Shown: positions 17,455 to 25,900, counted from the stretch's first letter. The stretch: DNA of 64,000 nt from Halieaceae bacterium (GCA_902623175.1 CACNSR010000005.1:1-64000), one strand, 5' to 3'. Numbers and translations: made by a program. The notes: generated by a model from the letters alone, not told the origin.

Positions 17455-18672
17455 ATGCAAGTTGACCCGACGGCCGCGGGCTTTTGCCCTGCCAAGCTCA
17501 GCAAACTCGACCATCACCTAATCAGCCGTTATGTCGAGCCCCAAAAAATATCAGGCTTCAACCTCAAGGTCGTGCGCAAAGGTAAGGTGGCGCATTACGC
17601 TTCTGAGGGCTTCATGGATATTGATCGCAACAAAGCGATGCGCGACGACACCATCTTTCGCATCTATTCCATGTCAAAACCTGTCACGTCCATTGCCTTG
17701 ATGATGCTGTTGGAAGAAGGACGGTTTCAGCTGAACGACCCTGTCTATAAATTCATACCCGCTTGGCGAAAACACCGGGTTTGGGTCGAAGGCGAGGGTG
17801 ACGCCATGGTGACCCGCGTACCCAAGGCGCCGATGACCATACAGCATCTACTTTGCCACACGGCGGGTCTGACTTACGGCGGTCTTCTGCCAGGATTGGA
17901 GCTGCCAGTGGACCCGGCATACGCGGCAGCGGGCATTTCCAGAGAGGGTACCGACACCCTGCACGAGTTTGTTGAAAAACTCGCAGAGGTGCCGCTCCTC
18001 TATGAGCCGGGATCGCGATGGAGCTACTCCATGAGTACCGATGTATGCGGCTATCTGGTTGAGGCGATATCGGGCCAATCATTTGAGTCTTTTCTGCAGG
18101 ACCGGCTCTTTGGCCCCCTCGACATGCCCGATACCGGGTTCAGTGTTTCTAATGCGCAATTGGATCGTTTTGCTGCCTGTTATGAGCGCGCACCAGACAA
18201 ATCTTTGCGTCTTCAGGACGACCCAGAAACAAGTCGCTATCGAAGCCGACCAACAGCGCCTTCTGGCGCGGGCGGACTGGTCGGCACAATCAGTGACTAT
18301 GCTAATTTCTGCGAAATGCTTCTCCAAAAGGGGCAGTTCCGAGGACAACAGGTTATCGGCAGGCCCATTTTGGAGCTGATGACGCGCAATCACCTTGGCG
18401 ATCACTCACTGGCACAGCTGGCAGTCGGGGGTTTTTCGGAAACCAGTAACGACGGCGTGGGCTTTGGATTGGGCTTCGCCACCACGTTGGATGCTGCCGC
18501 GTCAGGCACCGTCGGCGAGGGTGACTTTTATTGGGGTGGTTTAGCCTCGACGTTGTTCTGGGTCGATCCCGTCGAGGATCTCTACGCCATTTTTATGACG
18601 CAGCTGATCCCCTCTTCCACATTCAATTTCAGAGGACAGATCAAAAATCTGGTGTATGGGGCGCTGACTTAA
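17455..18672 (+). CDS. serine hydrolase, class C beta-lactamase-like (esterase/EstB type)
   Basis: The 405-residue product has the SxxK motif S72-M-S-K75 in FRIYSMSKPV, the second-motif Tyr191 in WSYSMSTDVCGY, and a C-terminal WGGLASTLFWVDP in the position of the KTG/HxG box. There is no signal peptide, which favours a cytosolic esterase or transesterase over a periplasmic beta-lactamase. It is followed by a stretch of gene remnants on the other strand. Confidence 0.85.
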   Translation: MQVDPTAAGFCPAKLSKLDHHLISRYVEPQKISGFNLKVVRKGKVAHYASEGFMDIDRNKAMRDDTIFRIYSMSKPVTSIALMMLLEEGRFQLNDPVYKFIPAWRKHRVWVEGEGDAMVTRVPKAPMTIQHLLCHTAGLTYGGLLPGLELPVDPAYAAAGISREGTDTLHEFVEKLAEVPLLYEPGSRWSYSMSTDVCGYLVEAISGQSFESFLQDRLFGPLDMPDTGFSVSNAQLDRFAACYERAPDKSLRLQDDPETSRYRSRPTAPSGAGGLVGTISDYANFCEMLLQKGQFRGQQVIGRPILELMTRNHLGDHSLAQLAVGGFSETSNDGVGFGLGFATTLDAAASGTVGEGDFYWGGLASTLFWVDPVEDLYAIFMTQLIPSSTFNFRGQIKNLVYGALT

Positions 18673-18676
18673 GTGC

Positions 18677-18790
18677 CTATTGATTGACCGTCAGGGCGAC
18701 CAACTGATCGGCCTCAGCAGCCCGCTCCCGTTGCCACAACGATGTACTGCTGTCCGCCGCTCGTGTAAACAAATGTAGATGTCTGTGACA
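18677..18790 (-). pseudogene. PQQ-dependent dehydrogenase C-terminal remnant
   Basis: On the minus strand STFVYTSGGQQYIVVATGAG matches the last propeller blade of membrane-type quinoprotein dehydrogenases (family pattern TYxxxGKQYVVVAAGG). It is followed after a frame change by ADQLVALTVNQ and a stop at 18677. Everything upstream of this blade is missing. It fits a chromosomal gene eroded near the boundary of the second accessory region. Confidence 0.5.
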
Positions 18791-18858
18791 CATTCAGCAT
18801 TTGGGCGGATGCTTAAGAGTGCTGGCCACCCCGCCCCCAGAGCGTGATGCGGAAAGGT

Positions 18859-18996
18859 TTAAGCAAACTTACGCACTATCCCCCCGTCGGCCGCACGTGA
18901 CGAATCATCAAGCTCAGCACGGATGGCTTTCGCTCTTTCAACAACATCAGTCGGTGCGCCGTCATTCCTGATGTTCGCGATGATACTTTCGGCTTT
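18859..18996 (-). pseudogene. C-terminal coding remnant, unknown family
   Basis: A minus-strand frame of about 45 codons (AESIIANIRNDGAPTDVVER, AKAIRAELDD) ends in a clean stop at 18859 but has a stop immediately upstream and no start. Composition is that of a soluble helical protein tail. The rest of 18673-19145 holds the PQQ remnant and no other gene. Confidence 0.3.
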
Positions 18997-19145
18997 TCAA
19001 TTTACTAATTGGTGGAGAAATACTGCGTTATATTTTGAAGGTCATCTCGCCGATAAATTAGCGCTCACGCGGAGAACTGTCTTCGCACCCAACGCTGAAC
19101 TGATTACCACAACTTTCAAAAAAGACGATAGAAGAAGCTAAAGAT

Positions 19146-20639
19146 ATGGGTACCAAGTTTTTTATCATATTAGGAAATCAGCTCTTTGAGCCAGATTTAC
19201 TTAAAGCACTATCCTGTCAGCATGTTTTCATGTCAGAGGATTTTGGCCTGTGCACTTACGAAAAGCACCACAAGCTAAAGATATATTTATTTCTCACTGC
19301 GATGAGGGAATATAGGGATGAATTACGCGCAAACTCAATTGGAGTTGATTATTTCCCACTTGAGACTAGGGTAAATACGGGGTCGTATGCTGAATTCCTC
19401 TTAGCTTATTTGCTCGAGAAAAAGATTTACGAAGTGGAAATTTTTGAGATTGAGGACAAGGACTTTGAAGTCGAAATCCTTGATACCTTGGGTCGAGGCG
19501 GAATTTTGGTGAATACGCATAGTTCACCGATGTTTCTTTTGAGCCGTGATGAATTTGGTGATTTTTTCGCGGGTAAGAAAGAATACCGTCTAGCTAACTT
19601 CTACAAATTTATGCGTCAGAGGAAAAAGTTTCTTGTTACCGATGACCTTGGCCCTATAGGCGGGAAGTGGTCATTCGATGAAGACAACAGAAAGAAAATT
19701 CCGAAAGGCACGACGCTACCAACTCCCAATACATACGCCACGTCAAAATATGACGAAGAGATCAAGCTACTTATAGAAAGATTTTTTTCCAGTCACCCCG
19801 GCGGGACATCTAATGTTTGGTTTCCAGTGACGCGTTTAGGGGCGATAAATCACCTAGAAAGTTTTCTTGATTCTAGACTGAAAAGCTTCGGGGTTTTTGA
19901 AGATGCAATGGTCAGTGGAGAAAATTTCCTTTTCCACAGTACGATAAGCCCCTTACTCAATATTGGCCTTCTCACTCCCGACTTTGTGATTGAAGCTGCT
20001 TTGAAAAAGTGCGAAGACGAGCTCGTCCCCTTGAATTCCATTGAAGGATTTGTCAGGCAGATACTTGGTTGGAGAGAATTTATAAGGGGCATATATCAGT
20101 GCAGTGGAGATAAACAAAGGGGCGCGAATTTTTGGGGCCACACACGTGCCTTATCGTCAAGCTGGTATGACGGCTCCACGGGCATTTCTCCACTTGACGA
20201 TAATATCAACCTTGCACGTCGAGATGGATACGCACACCACATTCCAAGGCTAATGGTTATCAGCAATTTGATGAATCTTTGTGAAGTGGATCCGAACCTC
20301 ATTTATAAATGGTTCATGGAAATGTTTATTGACGCTTCTGACTGGGTAATGGTGCCCAATGTTTACGGAATGGCGACATTCGCCGATGGCGGCATGATGT
20401 CCACAAAACCCTATACCTGTGGATCAAATTACATTTTGAAGATGAGTAACTATAAACGCGGCCATTGGTGTGAGACCGTGGACGGCTTATATTGGAGATT
20501 CGTAGAAAAGAATTCAGATTTTTATAAAACAAATCCACGTTTGTCTTTTCAACTGCGGATGCTTGAAAAAATGTCTGTAGACAGGAAGAGTTCAATTTTC
20601 GACGCCGCGGAGAGATTTCTTGCTACACACACGTGCTGA
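19146..20639 (+). CDS. cryptochrome/photolyase-related flavoprotein (DPRP family)
   Basis: The 497-residue product shows the N-terminal Rossmann-like photolyase-related domain (FFIILGNQLF at 5-14) and a C-terminal FAD-binding helical domain. The latter carries GFVRQILGWREFIRGIY (301-317), YAHHIPRLMV (362-371) and DWVMVPNVYGMATFADGG (399-416). Relatives with a [4Fe-4S] cluster have closely spaced Cys residues after MS-x-Y; here that stretch reads KMSNYKRGHWCETVDGLYW (432-450) with a single Cys. Cluster binding is therefore doubtful. It probably repairs DNA or senses blue light. The gene is clearly more AT-rich than its neighbours, a sign of transfer. Confidence 0.8.
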   Translation: MGTKFFIILGNQLFEPDLLKALSCQHVFMSEDFGLCTYEKHHKLKIYLFLTAMREYRDELRANSIGVDYFPLETRVNTGSYAEFLLAYLLEKKIYEVEIFEIEDKDFEVEILDTLGRGGILVNTHSSPMFLLSRDEFGDFFAGKKEYRLANFYKFMRQRKKFLVTDDLGPIGGKWSFDEDNRKKIPKGTTLPTPNTYATSKYDEEIKLLIERFFSSHPGGTSNVWFPVTRLGAINHLESFLDSRLKSFGVFEDAMVSGENFLFHSTISPLLNIGLLTPDFVIEAALKKCEDELVPLNSIEGFVRQILGWREFIRGIYQCSGDKQRGANFWGHTRALSSSWYDGSTGISPLDDNINLARRDGYAHHIPRLMVISNLMNLCEVDPNLIYKWFMEMFIDASDWVMVPNVYGMATFADGGMMSTKPYTCGSNYILKMSNYKRGHWCETVDGLYWRFVEKNSDFYKTNPRLSFQLRMLEKMSVDRKSSIFDAAERFLATHTC

Positions 20640-20931
20640 ATAGGGTGCTCCACCGGCCTGCTTTATCCCAGGTTGTAATTGGATCGCAACATTGCCCAGG
20701 TGGCACGCGAGCGAGGTATGAGTGCGTAAGACCCAAAGGGAAGGGAATGAACGAGTGAAGGACAACGAGGTTTGAACTTCAAGTCAGGAGGATGCGGGAG
20801 ATGGTTAAGTGCGGAATGCTTGCTATCGGTACGGGAAAGAGCAGTAAAATTAGCGGTCAACCGTAATCCAAGTGCGCCAACGAATAGCCCTTATATACTA
20901 GTCTTTGGTCCAGTCAGCAGTGCGAACAAGT
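20640..20931 (+). other. intergenic, nothing recognised
   Basis: This stretch between the photolyase-related gene and the Pro-like tRNA tail shows no convincing ORF, repeat or terminator. Short reading frames on both strands lack ribosome sites and protein-like composition. Confidence 0.4.
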
Positions 20932-21150
20932 TGATCCGGACGGCAGGATTTTAACCTGCGACCACTACACCCCCTAGTGTGGTGCGCTACTGGACTGTGC
21001 TGTGGCCCGGGCATATTGGGTAACGGTTGGGTACCCTATTTCTTATTTTTGCTAAGTCTTGGGGAGATTTAAACACTTCATACAGATCAGCAATTATGGC
21101 GTAACCGCCGCTGTGATTGTGATGGTTACCGCCCAGATACATCAGGGAGG
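20932..21150 (-). mobile_element. family-1 unit 4 ending in a tRNA-Pro-like 3' half
   Basis: Read on the minus strand: CCCTGATGTATCTGGGCGGT and AACCATCACAATCACAG (about 21147-21105), an inverted pair GTAACC...GGTTAC, and a spacer with GGTACCC/GTTACCC. Then comes a tRNA-like tail with GTAGCGCACC, GGTGTAGTGGTCGCAGG, AAAATCCTGC and a terminal TCA. The tail resembles tRNA-Pro(GGG) from the end of the D-arm to the 3' end. The GC-rich hairpin seen in units A, B and C is missing here. Confidence 0.6.
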
Positions 21151-21217
21151 AGGGGAATAGCGTGCAACCTGACTGCACTTAGAGTCGGCGTGGAACTCAT
21201 GAACAGCACTTGGCGAC

Positions 21218-21823
21218 ATGGAGACAGAGGAACTTAACTACTACAAGCATCAGTTCCCTGATGACCTCAACCATATGCTCGCCTTAAGAGGCGCTTGCCT
21301 CTCTATCATGTTTTTCACCGTGATGAGTCGTTCTCATCCCCTACGAAAATGGATTGACCATTTCGTTCTAATCGAGAGTAAGCTGGATTTCCTGTTTTGT
21401 TTATTTTTTCATGTCTTGATTGATCAGGCGCTTGACCTGACTGGACGAAGCCACAGAGGCTTAGAGATCGTCTCAGGCAGCTTTGGTAAGTTGCCTAAAC
21501 CAACACTTCAAGGCTTTCTTGCTACATCTGAAACGGCGGTTAGCCCATTCTATGCTTTGGTATCTGCAGCCTTTTGGGCTGATCCTAGTCAAGATACCAG
21601 CAAAAAACTCATGGCTTACAGTAAACTCTTTCGAGCCGAGTGTGACGAGAATGATGTCCCCTTCGACTACCTAGTTGATCATGCCATAGCCGATGATGCT
21701 CTTTGGTTCGCGTCAAGCTATTACGGATTTGCGCAAACGGCGTATTTCCTGCATCGAATTCCAGACCTGCAATTACTCCAATCTTGGAGTTCGTTGTTAC
21801 TCGGAGAATTCGGATTGGAGTGA
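21218..21823 (+). CDS. hypothetical protein, solo cassette gene
   Basis: The 201-residue product has no recognised domain. It is moderately hydrophobic (SKLDFLFCLFFHVLIDQAL, about 53-71) and rich in Phe, Leu and Ser, without a clear signal peptide. It is AT-richer than the core. It is bracketed on both sides by family-1 units facing left. The ORF length and codon pattern support a real gene; function unknown. Confidence 0.5.
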   Translation: METEELNYYKHQFPDDLNHMLALRGACLSIMFFTVMSRSHPLRKWIDHFVLIESKLDFLFCLFFHVLIDQALDLTGRSHRGLEIVSGSFGKLPKPTLQGFLATSETAVSPFYALVSAAFWADPSQDTSKKLMAYSKLFRAECDENDVPFDYLVDHAIADDALWFASSYYGFAQTAYFLHRIPDLQLLQSWSSLLLGEFGLE

Positions 21824-21897
21824 AAAAGTTGAAGTGTTTTTGGTAGCAAATTTAGGATGTGAATAGCCTTAAACCCACACTGATTAAACTTCTCATC

Positions 21898-22020
21898 GTC
21901 ATGTCCTGAGCTTACCAATGGGATGGCTCAATTTGAGAGGTAATGGCGCAGCTAATGTGGCCCCGGGGGGCCTACCGCCCTTGTGATTGTGATGGTTACC
22001 GCCCAGATACATTAGGGGGT
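21898..22020 (-). mobile_element. family-1 motif joined to a family-2 repeat (unit 5)
   Basis: On the minus strand CCCCCTAATGTATCTGGGC and GGTAACCATCACAATCACAA run into a hairpin (GGCCCCCCGGGGCC, about 21974-21959). This passes directly into a family-2 block with TCTCAAATTGAG and GGTAAGCTCAGGACATGACG. The ATGAC opens a 16-codon frame ending at 21852. No tRNA tail is present. This is the only place where both repeat families abut, so they may belong to one original element. The rest of 21824-22281 holds nothing else recognisable. Confidence 0.6.
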
Positions 22021-22281
22021 GACTCGGGGGTCCGTTTTGCCACTCACTGTCTGAGTCTTGTCTATCAGGCTTTGAAATTTTTGCCATGATACTGGAGGAT
22101 CATTCTTCGTGAGTGCGCGTGGACAAGGTTAGAGGTAGGCGCGGTGGAAATCAGGAGCGGCATGGAGAGGCGATCTGCTTCTTCTGTCGATTAGTGTTTA
22201 GTTTTTGGGGGTCGGTGGCGATATCGCGGCAGCATATGGCTACATAGCAGAGGTCGCAGCTCCTGTTCAGAGGATTTTTTA

Positions 22282-22968
22282 ATGCGTCTCAGTAGGTTTC
22301 TATCACTCCATGTCGGAATGAGTCGTAATCAATCAAAGTTCTTTATACGCAAAGGGCGTGTGTTTGTGGACAGCACACCCATCGGTGATCCTGATTTCGA
22401 AGTTTCTCACGAAAACTGTGTGGTTTTCGATGGGAACCTCGTTAAGGCAGCGGACTATAGATATATGTTAGTAAACAAACCGCGCACATATGAGTGTTCA
22501 GTTAAAACTTCGAGTGCAAAATCAATCTGTGAATTACTTCCGCGGGATGTAGGTGATCGAAACCTTCATTTTGCAAATGTTGTATTGGCGCAGCACACAG
22601 GTCTAGTGCTGATTAGTGATAATGCTCGATGGACAAGCATGATGACAAAAAAAATGTCAAAACGACCACGTCTATTTTACGTTTCGCTGACTGGGGTAGT
22701 GAATGACGCTCAATTAGGAGCACTGCAGGCTGCGTGCGAGGAGCTCTCTGGGTCTGTTTCACAAGCCGCGATCGATATGCAGAGGGAAAGCCACAATGTT
22801 CTGAGGCTTAGCGTTGCTCGGGCTCGCGTTTCCCTTGCCTTCGATTTGTTTCATTCCATGGATTTGGTCATTGAAACGCTGCATCTGCAACGAGTGGGAA
22901 GGTTGGATCTTGGGGATTTATCCGTGGGGCAGTTTTTGGAACTTAGCGAAGAGGGAATAAAGATCTAA
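22282..22968 (+). CDS. RsuA-like pseudouridine synthase homologue, catalytic motif lost
   Basis: The 228-residue product has an N-terminal S4-like RNA-binding segment (MRLSRFLSLHVGMSRNQSKF), the conserved YMLVNKPRTYECS (61-73) and the RsuA-type ending LHLQRVGRLDLGDLSVGQFL. The catalytic box, normally GRLDxxTxGLxLLT, reads NVVLAQHTGLVLIS (99-112): the essential Asp and the preceding Arg are replaced. It therefore cannot work as a standard pseudouridine synthase. It may be an RNA-binding regulator or a decaying paralogue. AT-rich codon use and array location suggest transfer. Confidence 0.7.
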   Translation: MRLSRFLSLHVGMSRNQSKFFIRKGRVFVDSTPIGDPDFEVSHENCVVFDGNLVKAADYRYMLVNKPRTYECSVKTSSAKSICELLPRDVGDRNLHFANVVLAQHTGLVLISDNARWTSMMTKKMSKRPRLFYVSLTGVVNDAQLGALQAACEELSGSVSQAAIDMQRESHNVLRLSVARARVSLAFDLFHSMDLVIETLHLQRVGRLDLGDLSVGQFLELSEEGIKI

Positions 22969-23082
22969 TAAGTTTTTAGGATTTTTGAAACGTTGTTGAA
23001 CCTACCGCTTTATTGATGTATCCACTCAGGCCGCGCGACAAGGTATATTAAATCTAATGAGCAACGTCACGGCGCAACTTTT

Positions 23083-24777
23083 ATGCGGAAAGTAAACAAG
23101 CGCCAAGCAAATCTAGAGGCCGCCGCGAAGCAGATCGAGAGACTCCAGTATTTGCTTACCAAAGGCGAAAAAGCCAAGGCCAAAGATTTAGCCCGCAAAC
23201 TGACAAGACGGCACCCAGATCATTCACTACCTTGGAAGACGCTGGCAATCTCATTTGCCGACAGTGGCGATCAAAGCAAGGCATTAACATTTTGGCAGAA
23301 AGCTCTCCAGCTGGATCCTGATGCTGCTGATACACACTGCAACATGGGAAGCATATTTCGATCCTCAGGGAACTTAGAGGCCGCTGAAAAATATTGCTCC
23401 CGAGCAGTCGAATTGGCGCCTAACTATGCTGAAGCTCACTTAAGCCTCGGGATGGTTCAACAAGATTTAAAACAATACGAAAAGGCCGGAGCTAGCTATG
23501 AAAATGCTAGCCGACTGAAGCCTTCCTTATTCGAAGCCATTTTTAACTTGGGCCTTATTAAAGAGCACCAAAATCGTCCTGACGAGGCGAACGAATGCTA
23601 CCTGCGGGCGCTCGCCATCAACCCTCTTTTTCCACCAACTTATTATCAGTTAGCCAATACCCAGGTTGCATTGAACCAACCGAAGGAGGCCATCGAAAAT
23701 TTCCGGAAAGCAATTTCATTAGAACCTCGGTATGTAGAAGCCCGGAACAATCTAGGCGTCGCTCTGCAGAAACTAGGCAGATGGAGCGAGGCTGTTGATT
23801 GTTATATGGACATTCTTTCAATGGCCCCAGAGAGTGCTGAGATTCACTTCAACTTGGGCAGGAGCATGGAGGGGGCTGAGAAGCTTCTTGAAGCAGAACG
23901 CCACTACAGTAAGGCTCTTGAGATAAATAACGAGTTCTTCAGGGCACAGAATAACCTTGGACTAGTGCGCTTAAGACTCAACTACATTTCTTCAGCCGTG
24001 CAAAATTTAGAGAAAGCAGTAGACCTAGAGCCTAATATCGCAGAACCACATTGCAACCTTGCCATCGCCTTATACGCTCAGGGGCGCATAGAAGAATCGC
24101 TTTCATCAGCGAGTAAGGCCTGCGCTTTAGATGAGAATTTTGTTTTTGCGTCTCTGGTGAAGCAAGTGCTCAAATCTCGAGCATTGAATAGAAAAAGCTC
24201 ACGAACAACTTTGAGTCATACCGATACTCCAGAAACTGTGAATCTGTCTCGAAAACACCTGATCCTCGAGAGGCCCATTGAAAGCGGTTTAGTAAATCTA
24301 GTTTGCAGCTTGAAATCTAGGAAAATGGACGATGCGCGCAATACACCTGTTTTTGGCAATGGCTCATGTTCTCCTGGATACAACTTTTTCGAGGACACTA
24401 ATCCATTGATAAAGAGGGTGCAGAATGACCTGGTAGCCATGCTACGTGAAACCTTTGACTCTGAGATTTTCATCTATGACTCGTTTTTCAATATCTATAA
24501 TGAGGGTTCAGGGATTCCGCCGCACGACCATTTGAATGAGATGGATACGGTGCCAGGTCTGCGGTTAGGTAAGCAAAAATTCAGCATGGTTTATTATCTT
24601 GATGTTGGAGATCAGTGTAGCCAAAACCCTGGACTATTGAAGCTTTACAAACCAAGCTATGAGATTCTGCCCTCGAATGGAATGATCGCCGTGTTTACTG
24701 CGGATCGCCAACACTCCGCAAACTACTCGGGAACGAGCCGTCGCGTAGTAATTGGCGTCAATTTTTACGTAATCTAA
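23083..24777 (+). CDS. TPR-repeat protein with C-terminal 2OG-Fe(II) oxygenase domain
   Basis: In the 564-residue product, residues 1-~365 are successive 34-residue TPR repeats (for example AETHxNLG-like helices such as DTHCNMGSIFRSSGNLEAAE). From about 385 onward is a putative 2OG-Fe(II) oxygenase domain with PPHDHLNEMD (H481, and D482 or H483), distal H544 in DRQHSANYSG and Arg553/554 in SRRVVIGVNF. Similar fusions occur in bacterial protein- or sugar-hydroxylase candidates often linked to sulfotransferases; the substrate is unknown. It is probably cytosolic and follows the RsuA-like gene on the same strand after about 115 bp. Confidence 0.75.
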   Translation: MRKVNKRQANLEAAAKQIERLQYLLTKGEKAKAKDLARKLTRRHPDHSLPWKTLAISFADSGDQSKALTFWQKALQLDPDAADTHCNMGSIFRSSGNLEAAEKYCSRAVELAPNYAEAHLSLGMVQQDLKQYEKAGASYENASRLKPSLFEAIFNLGLIKEHQNRPDEANECYLRALAINPLFPPTYYQLANTQVALNQPKEAIENFRKAISLEPRYVEARNNLGVALQKLGRWSEAVDCYMDILSMAPESAEIHFNLGRSMEGAEKLLEAERHYSKALEINNEFFRAQNNLGLVRLRLNYISSAVQNLEKAVDLEPNIAEPHCNLAIALYAQGRIEESLSSASKACALDENFVFASLVKQVLKSRALNRKSSRTTLSHTDTPETVNLSRKHLILERPIESGLVNLVCSLKSRKMDDARNTPVFGNGSCSPGYNFFEDTNPLIKRVQNDLVAMLRETFDSEIFIYDSFFNIYNEGSGIPPHDHLNEMDTVPGLRLGKQKFSMVYYLDVGDQCSQNPGLLKLYKPSYEILPSNGMIAVFTADRQHSANYSGTSRRVVIGVNFYVI

Positions 24778-24928
24778 CTCCGGCGAAAAACAAAGCCTTT
24801 ATGGCTGGTTGACTTACCCAGGAATCGATGGGTTTTCAAACAAGTTGTGGCCGCTTCGATAAAAGAACCCGTTTCATGCGGTTTCAGGCCCTTTCGTGAG
24901 CGTCTATGTGCGCCCGTGCACAAGAGGA

Positions 24929-25019
24929 TGGCGGAGAAGGAGGGATTCGAACCCTCGATACGCTATTAACGTATACTCCCTTAGCAGGGGAGCGCCTTCA
25001 GCCACTCGGCCACTTCTCC
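24929..25019 (-). tRNA. tRNA-Ser(GCU)
   Basis: This is a complete class II tRNA: acceptor strands GGAGAAG and CTTCTCC, D-arm GCCGAGTGGCTGAAGGC, anticodon loop with GCT, variable arm TACGTTAATAGCGTA, T-arm GAGGGTTCGAATCCCTC, and encoded CCA at 24929-24931. Unlike the tails elsewhere in the arrays it has its 5' half, so it should be functional. An integrase remnant lies upstream of it on the same strand. Confidence 0.95.
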
Positions 25020-25070
25020 GATAGGTAAAATCAAGAGCTTACGATGCGTCGTCTGAACCTTGAGCCTGAC

Positions 25071-25093
25071 TGGCTACAAAAATTGGCTACAAA
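25071..25093. repeat. direct repeat TGGCTACAAA x2, possible integrase arm sites
   Basis: TGGCTACAAA occurs at 25071-25080 and 25084-25093 (13-bp period), between tRNA-Ser and the integrase remnant. It occupies the same relative position as the GTGACA/TGACAA pairs in units A, B and C, though the sequence differs. Confidence 0.45.
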
Positions 25094-25149
25094 CTAACGC
25101 CTCCACCCATGAACGCCGTATTTCACGAGGATGCGAGGCTACCACACAG

Positions 25150-25388
25150 TCCACTGTCAGTGATATTACATGACCGTAAAAGTTCATTGTAGTGGCTGTC
25201 GACGCGTGCCCCGCCCGTTTGCTTGCAACTAGTGGCGATAGATTGCGCATGAGCGACTGCGAAATATAGTTGTGCCTAAGCGTGTGAAGCCCATAAACAC
25301 TATGCTTTGAGCGGGGGACTATAAATCTGGGAATTTAAGCTTCTGAGGACTCTGCGCAAACTGAAAGACCAACTCTTTTGCTGTGTGT
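25150..25388 (-). pseudogene. tyrosine recombinase C-terminal remnant, second copy
   Basis: The minus strand reads GLHTLRHNYISQSLMRNLSP, then LVASKRAGHAST and TMNFYGH: box II HxLRH, the GH motif and the catalytic Tyr. The upstream KELVFQFAQSPQKLKFPDL is in a different frame and ends in a stop, exactly as in the copy at 3183-3433. The shared frameshift position shows both derive from one already-broken copy by duplication, or that both descend from the same degenerate element. Confidence 0.8.
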
Positions 25389-25454
25389 CTGAATTTTTTT
25401 TCGCTAGTTTGCTTAGTTATCTAGATTCTTAGTTTCCACCCCCCACCCTGGCGC

Positions 25455-25497
25455 CATGGCTGGCTGTGATTGTGATGGTTACCGCTTAGCTATGTGT
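25455..25497 (-). repeat. family-1 motif, degenerate copy 6
   Basis: On the minus strand ATAGCTAAGCGGTAACC is followed by ATCACAATCACAGCCAGCC. The first part (normally TGTATCTGGGC) has diverged, but the core and flank match unit C closely. It lies about 70 bp upstream of the integrase remnant on the same strand. Confidence 0.6.
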
Positions 25498-25538
25498 ATG
25501 GCAAGTTTCGCTTGGGCAATATTTTGCCACGTCTTGAT

Positions 25539-25817
25539 TTATTGAGGGGGAACAAGCTCGACCGTCTCACACGCAGCGTGAAGTTCTGCAAGCGTCGTTT
25601 TGTTGCTCATGCTTCGTAGGGTGGTTGCAGGGGCTTGGCACCACAATTGTAAGGTTTTTCCTGAACGCTCTTCCTTGCAATTCCATGTGGAGCGGTCTTT
25701 TTTCACCGCTGCACATGACCACACCAGATTGCCTGGGGCGTCCGGAACCCCAAACTGTTGCGCCACAACGCTTACTGGAAACAACCATGCTACGGCCAGA
25801 AAAACCAAAGATTTCAT
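25539..25817 (-). CDS. small exported protein, unknown function
   Basis: The 92-residue product has a classical signal peptide (MKSLVFLAVAWLFPVSVVAQ). The mature part has four Cys residues (WSCAAVK, WNCKEE, LWCQAP, AACETV), consistent with disulfides in the periplasm. No family was recognised. It is a solo cassette between family-1 motif copies 6 and 7, all on the minus strand. Confidence 0.6.
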   Translation of the reverse strand: MKSLVFLAVAWLFPVSVVAQQFGVPDAPGNLVWSCAAVKKDRSTWNCKEERSGKTLQLWCQAPATTLRSMSNKTTLAELHAACETVELVPPQ

Positions 25818-25900
25818 TTTTTAACTCGTGTCGTGACGCTAGTGGTCAGATATTACGCCTCAAATGTTGCGGTGGGCAAACCTCCGTAGTAACTGCGCTC

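Noticed and set aside
18923-19141. 72-codon plus-strand ORF before the photolyase-related gene
   Set aside because: No ribosome site, overlaps the minus-strand gene remnant, and the sequence lacks any conserved pattern; likely chance.
20932-20992. Functional tRNA gene at the Pro-like tail
   Set aside because: No 5' acceptor strand pairs with the 3' end, the anticodon stem is imperfect and the terminus is TCA rather than CCA.
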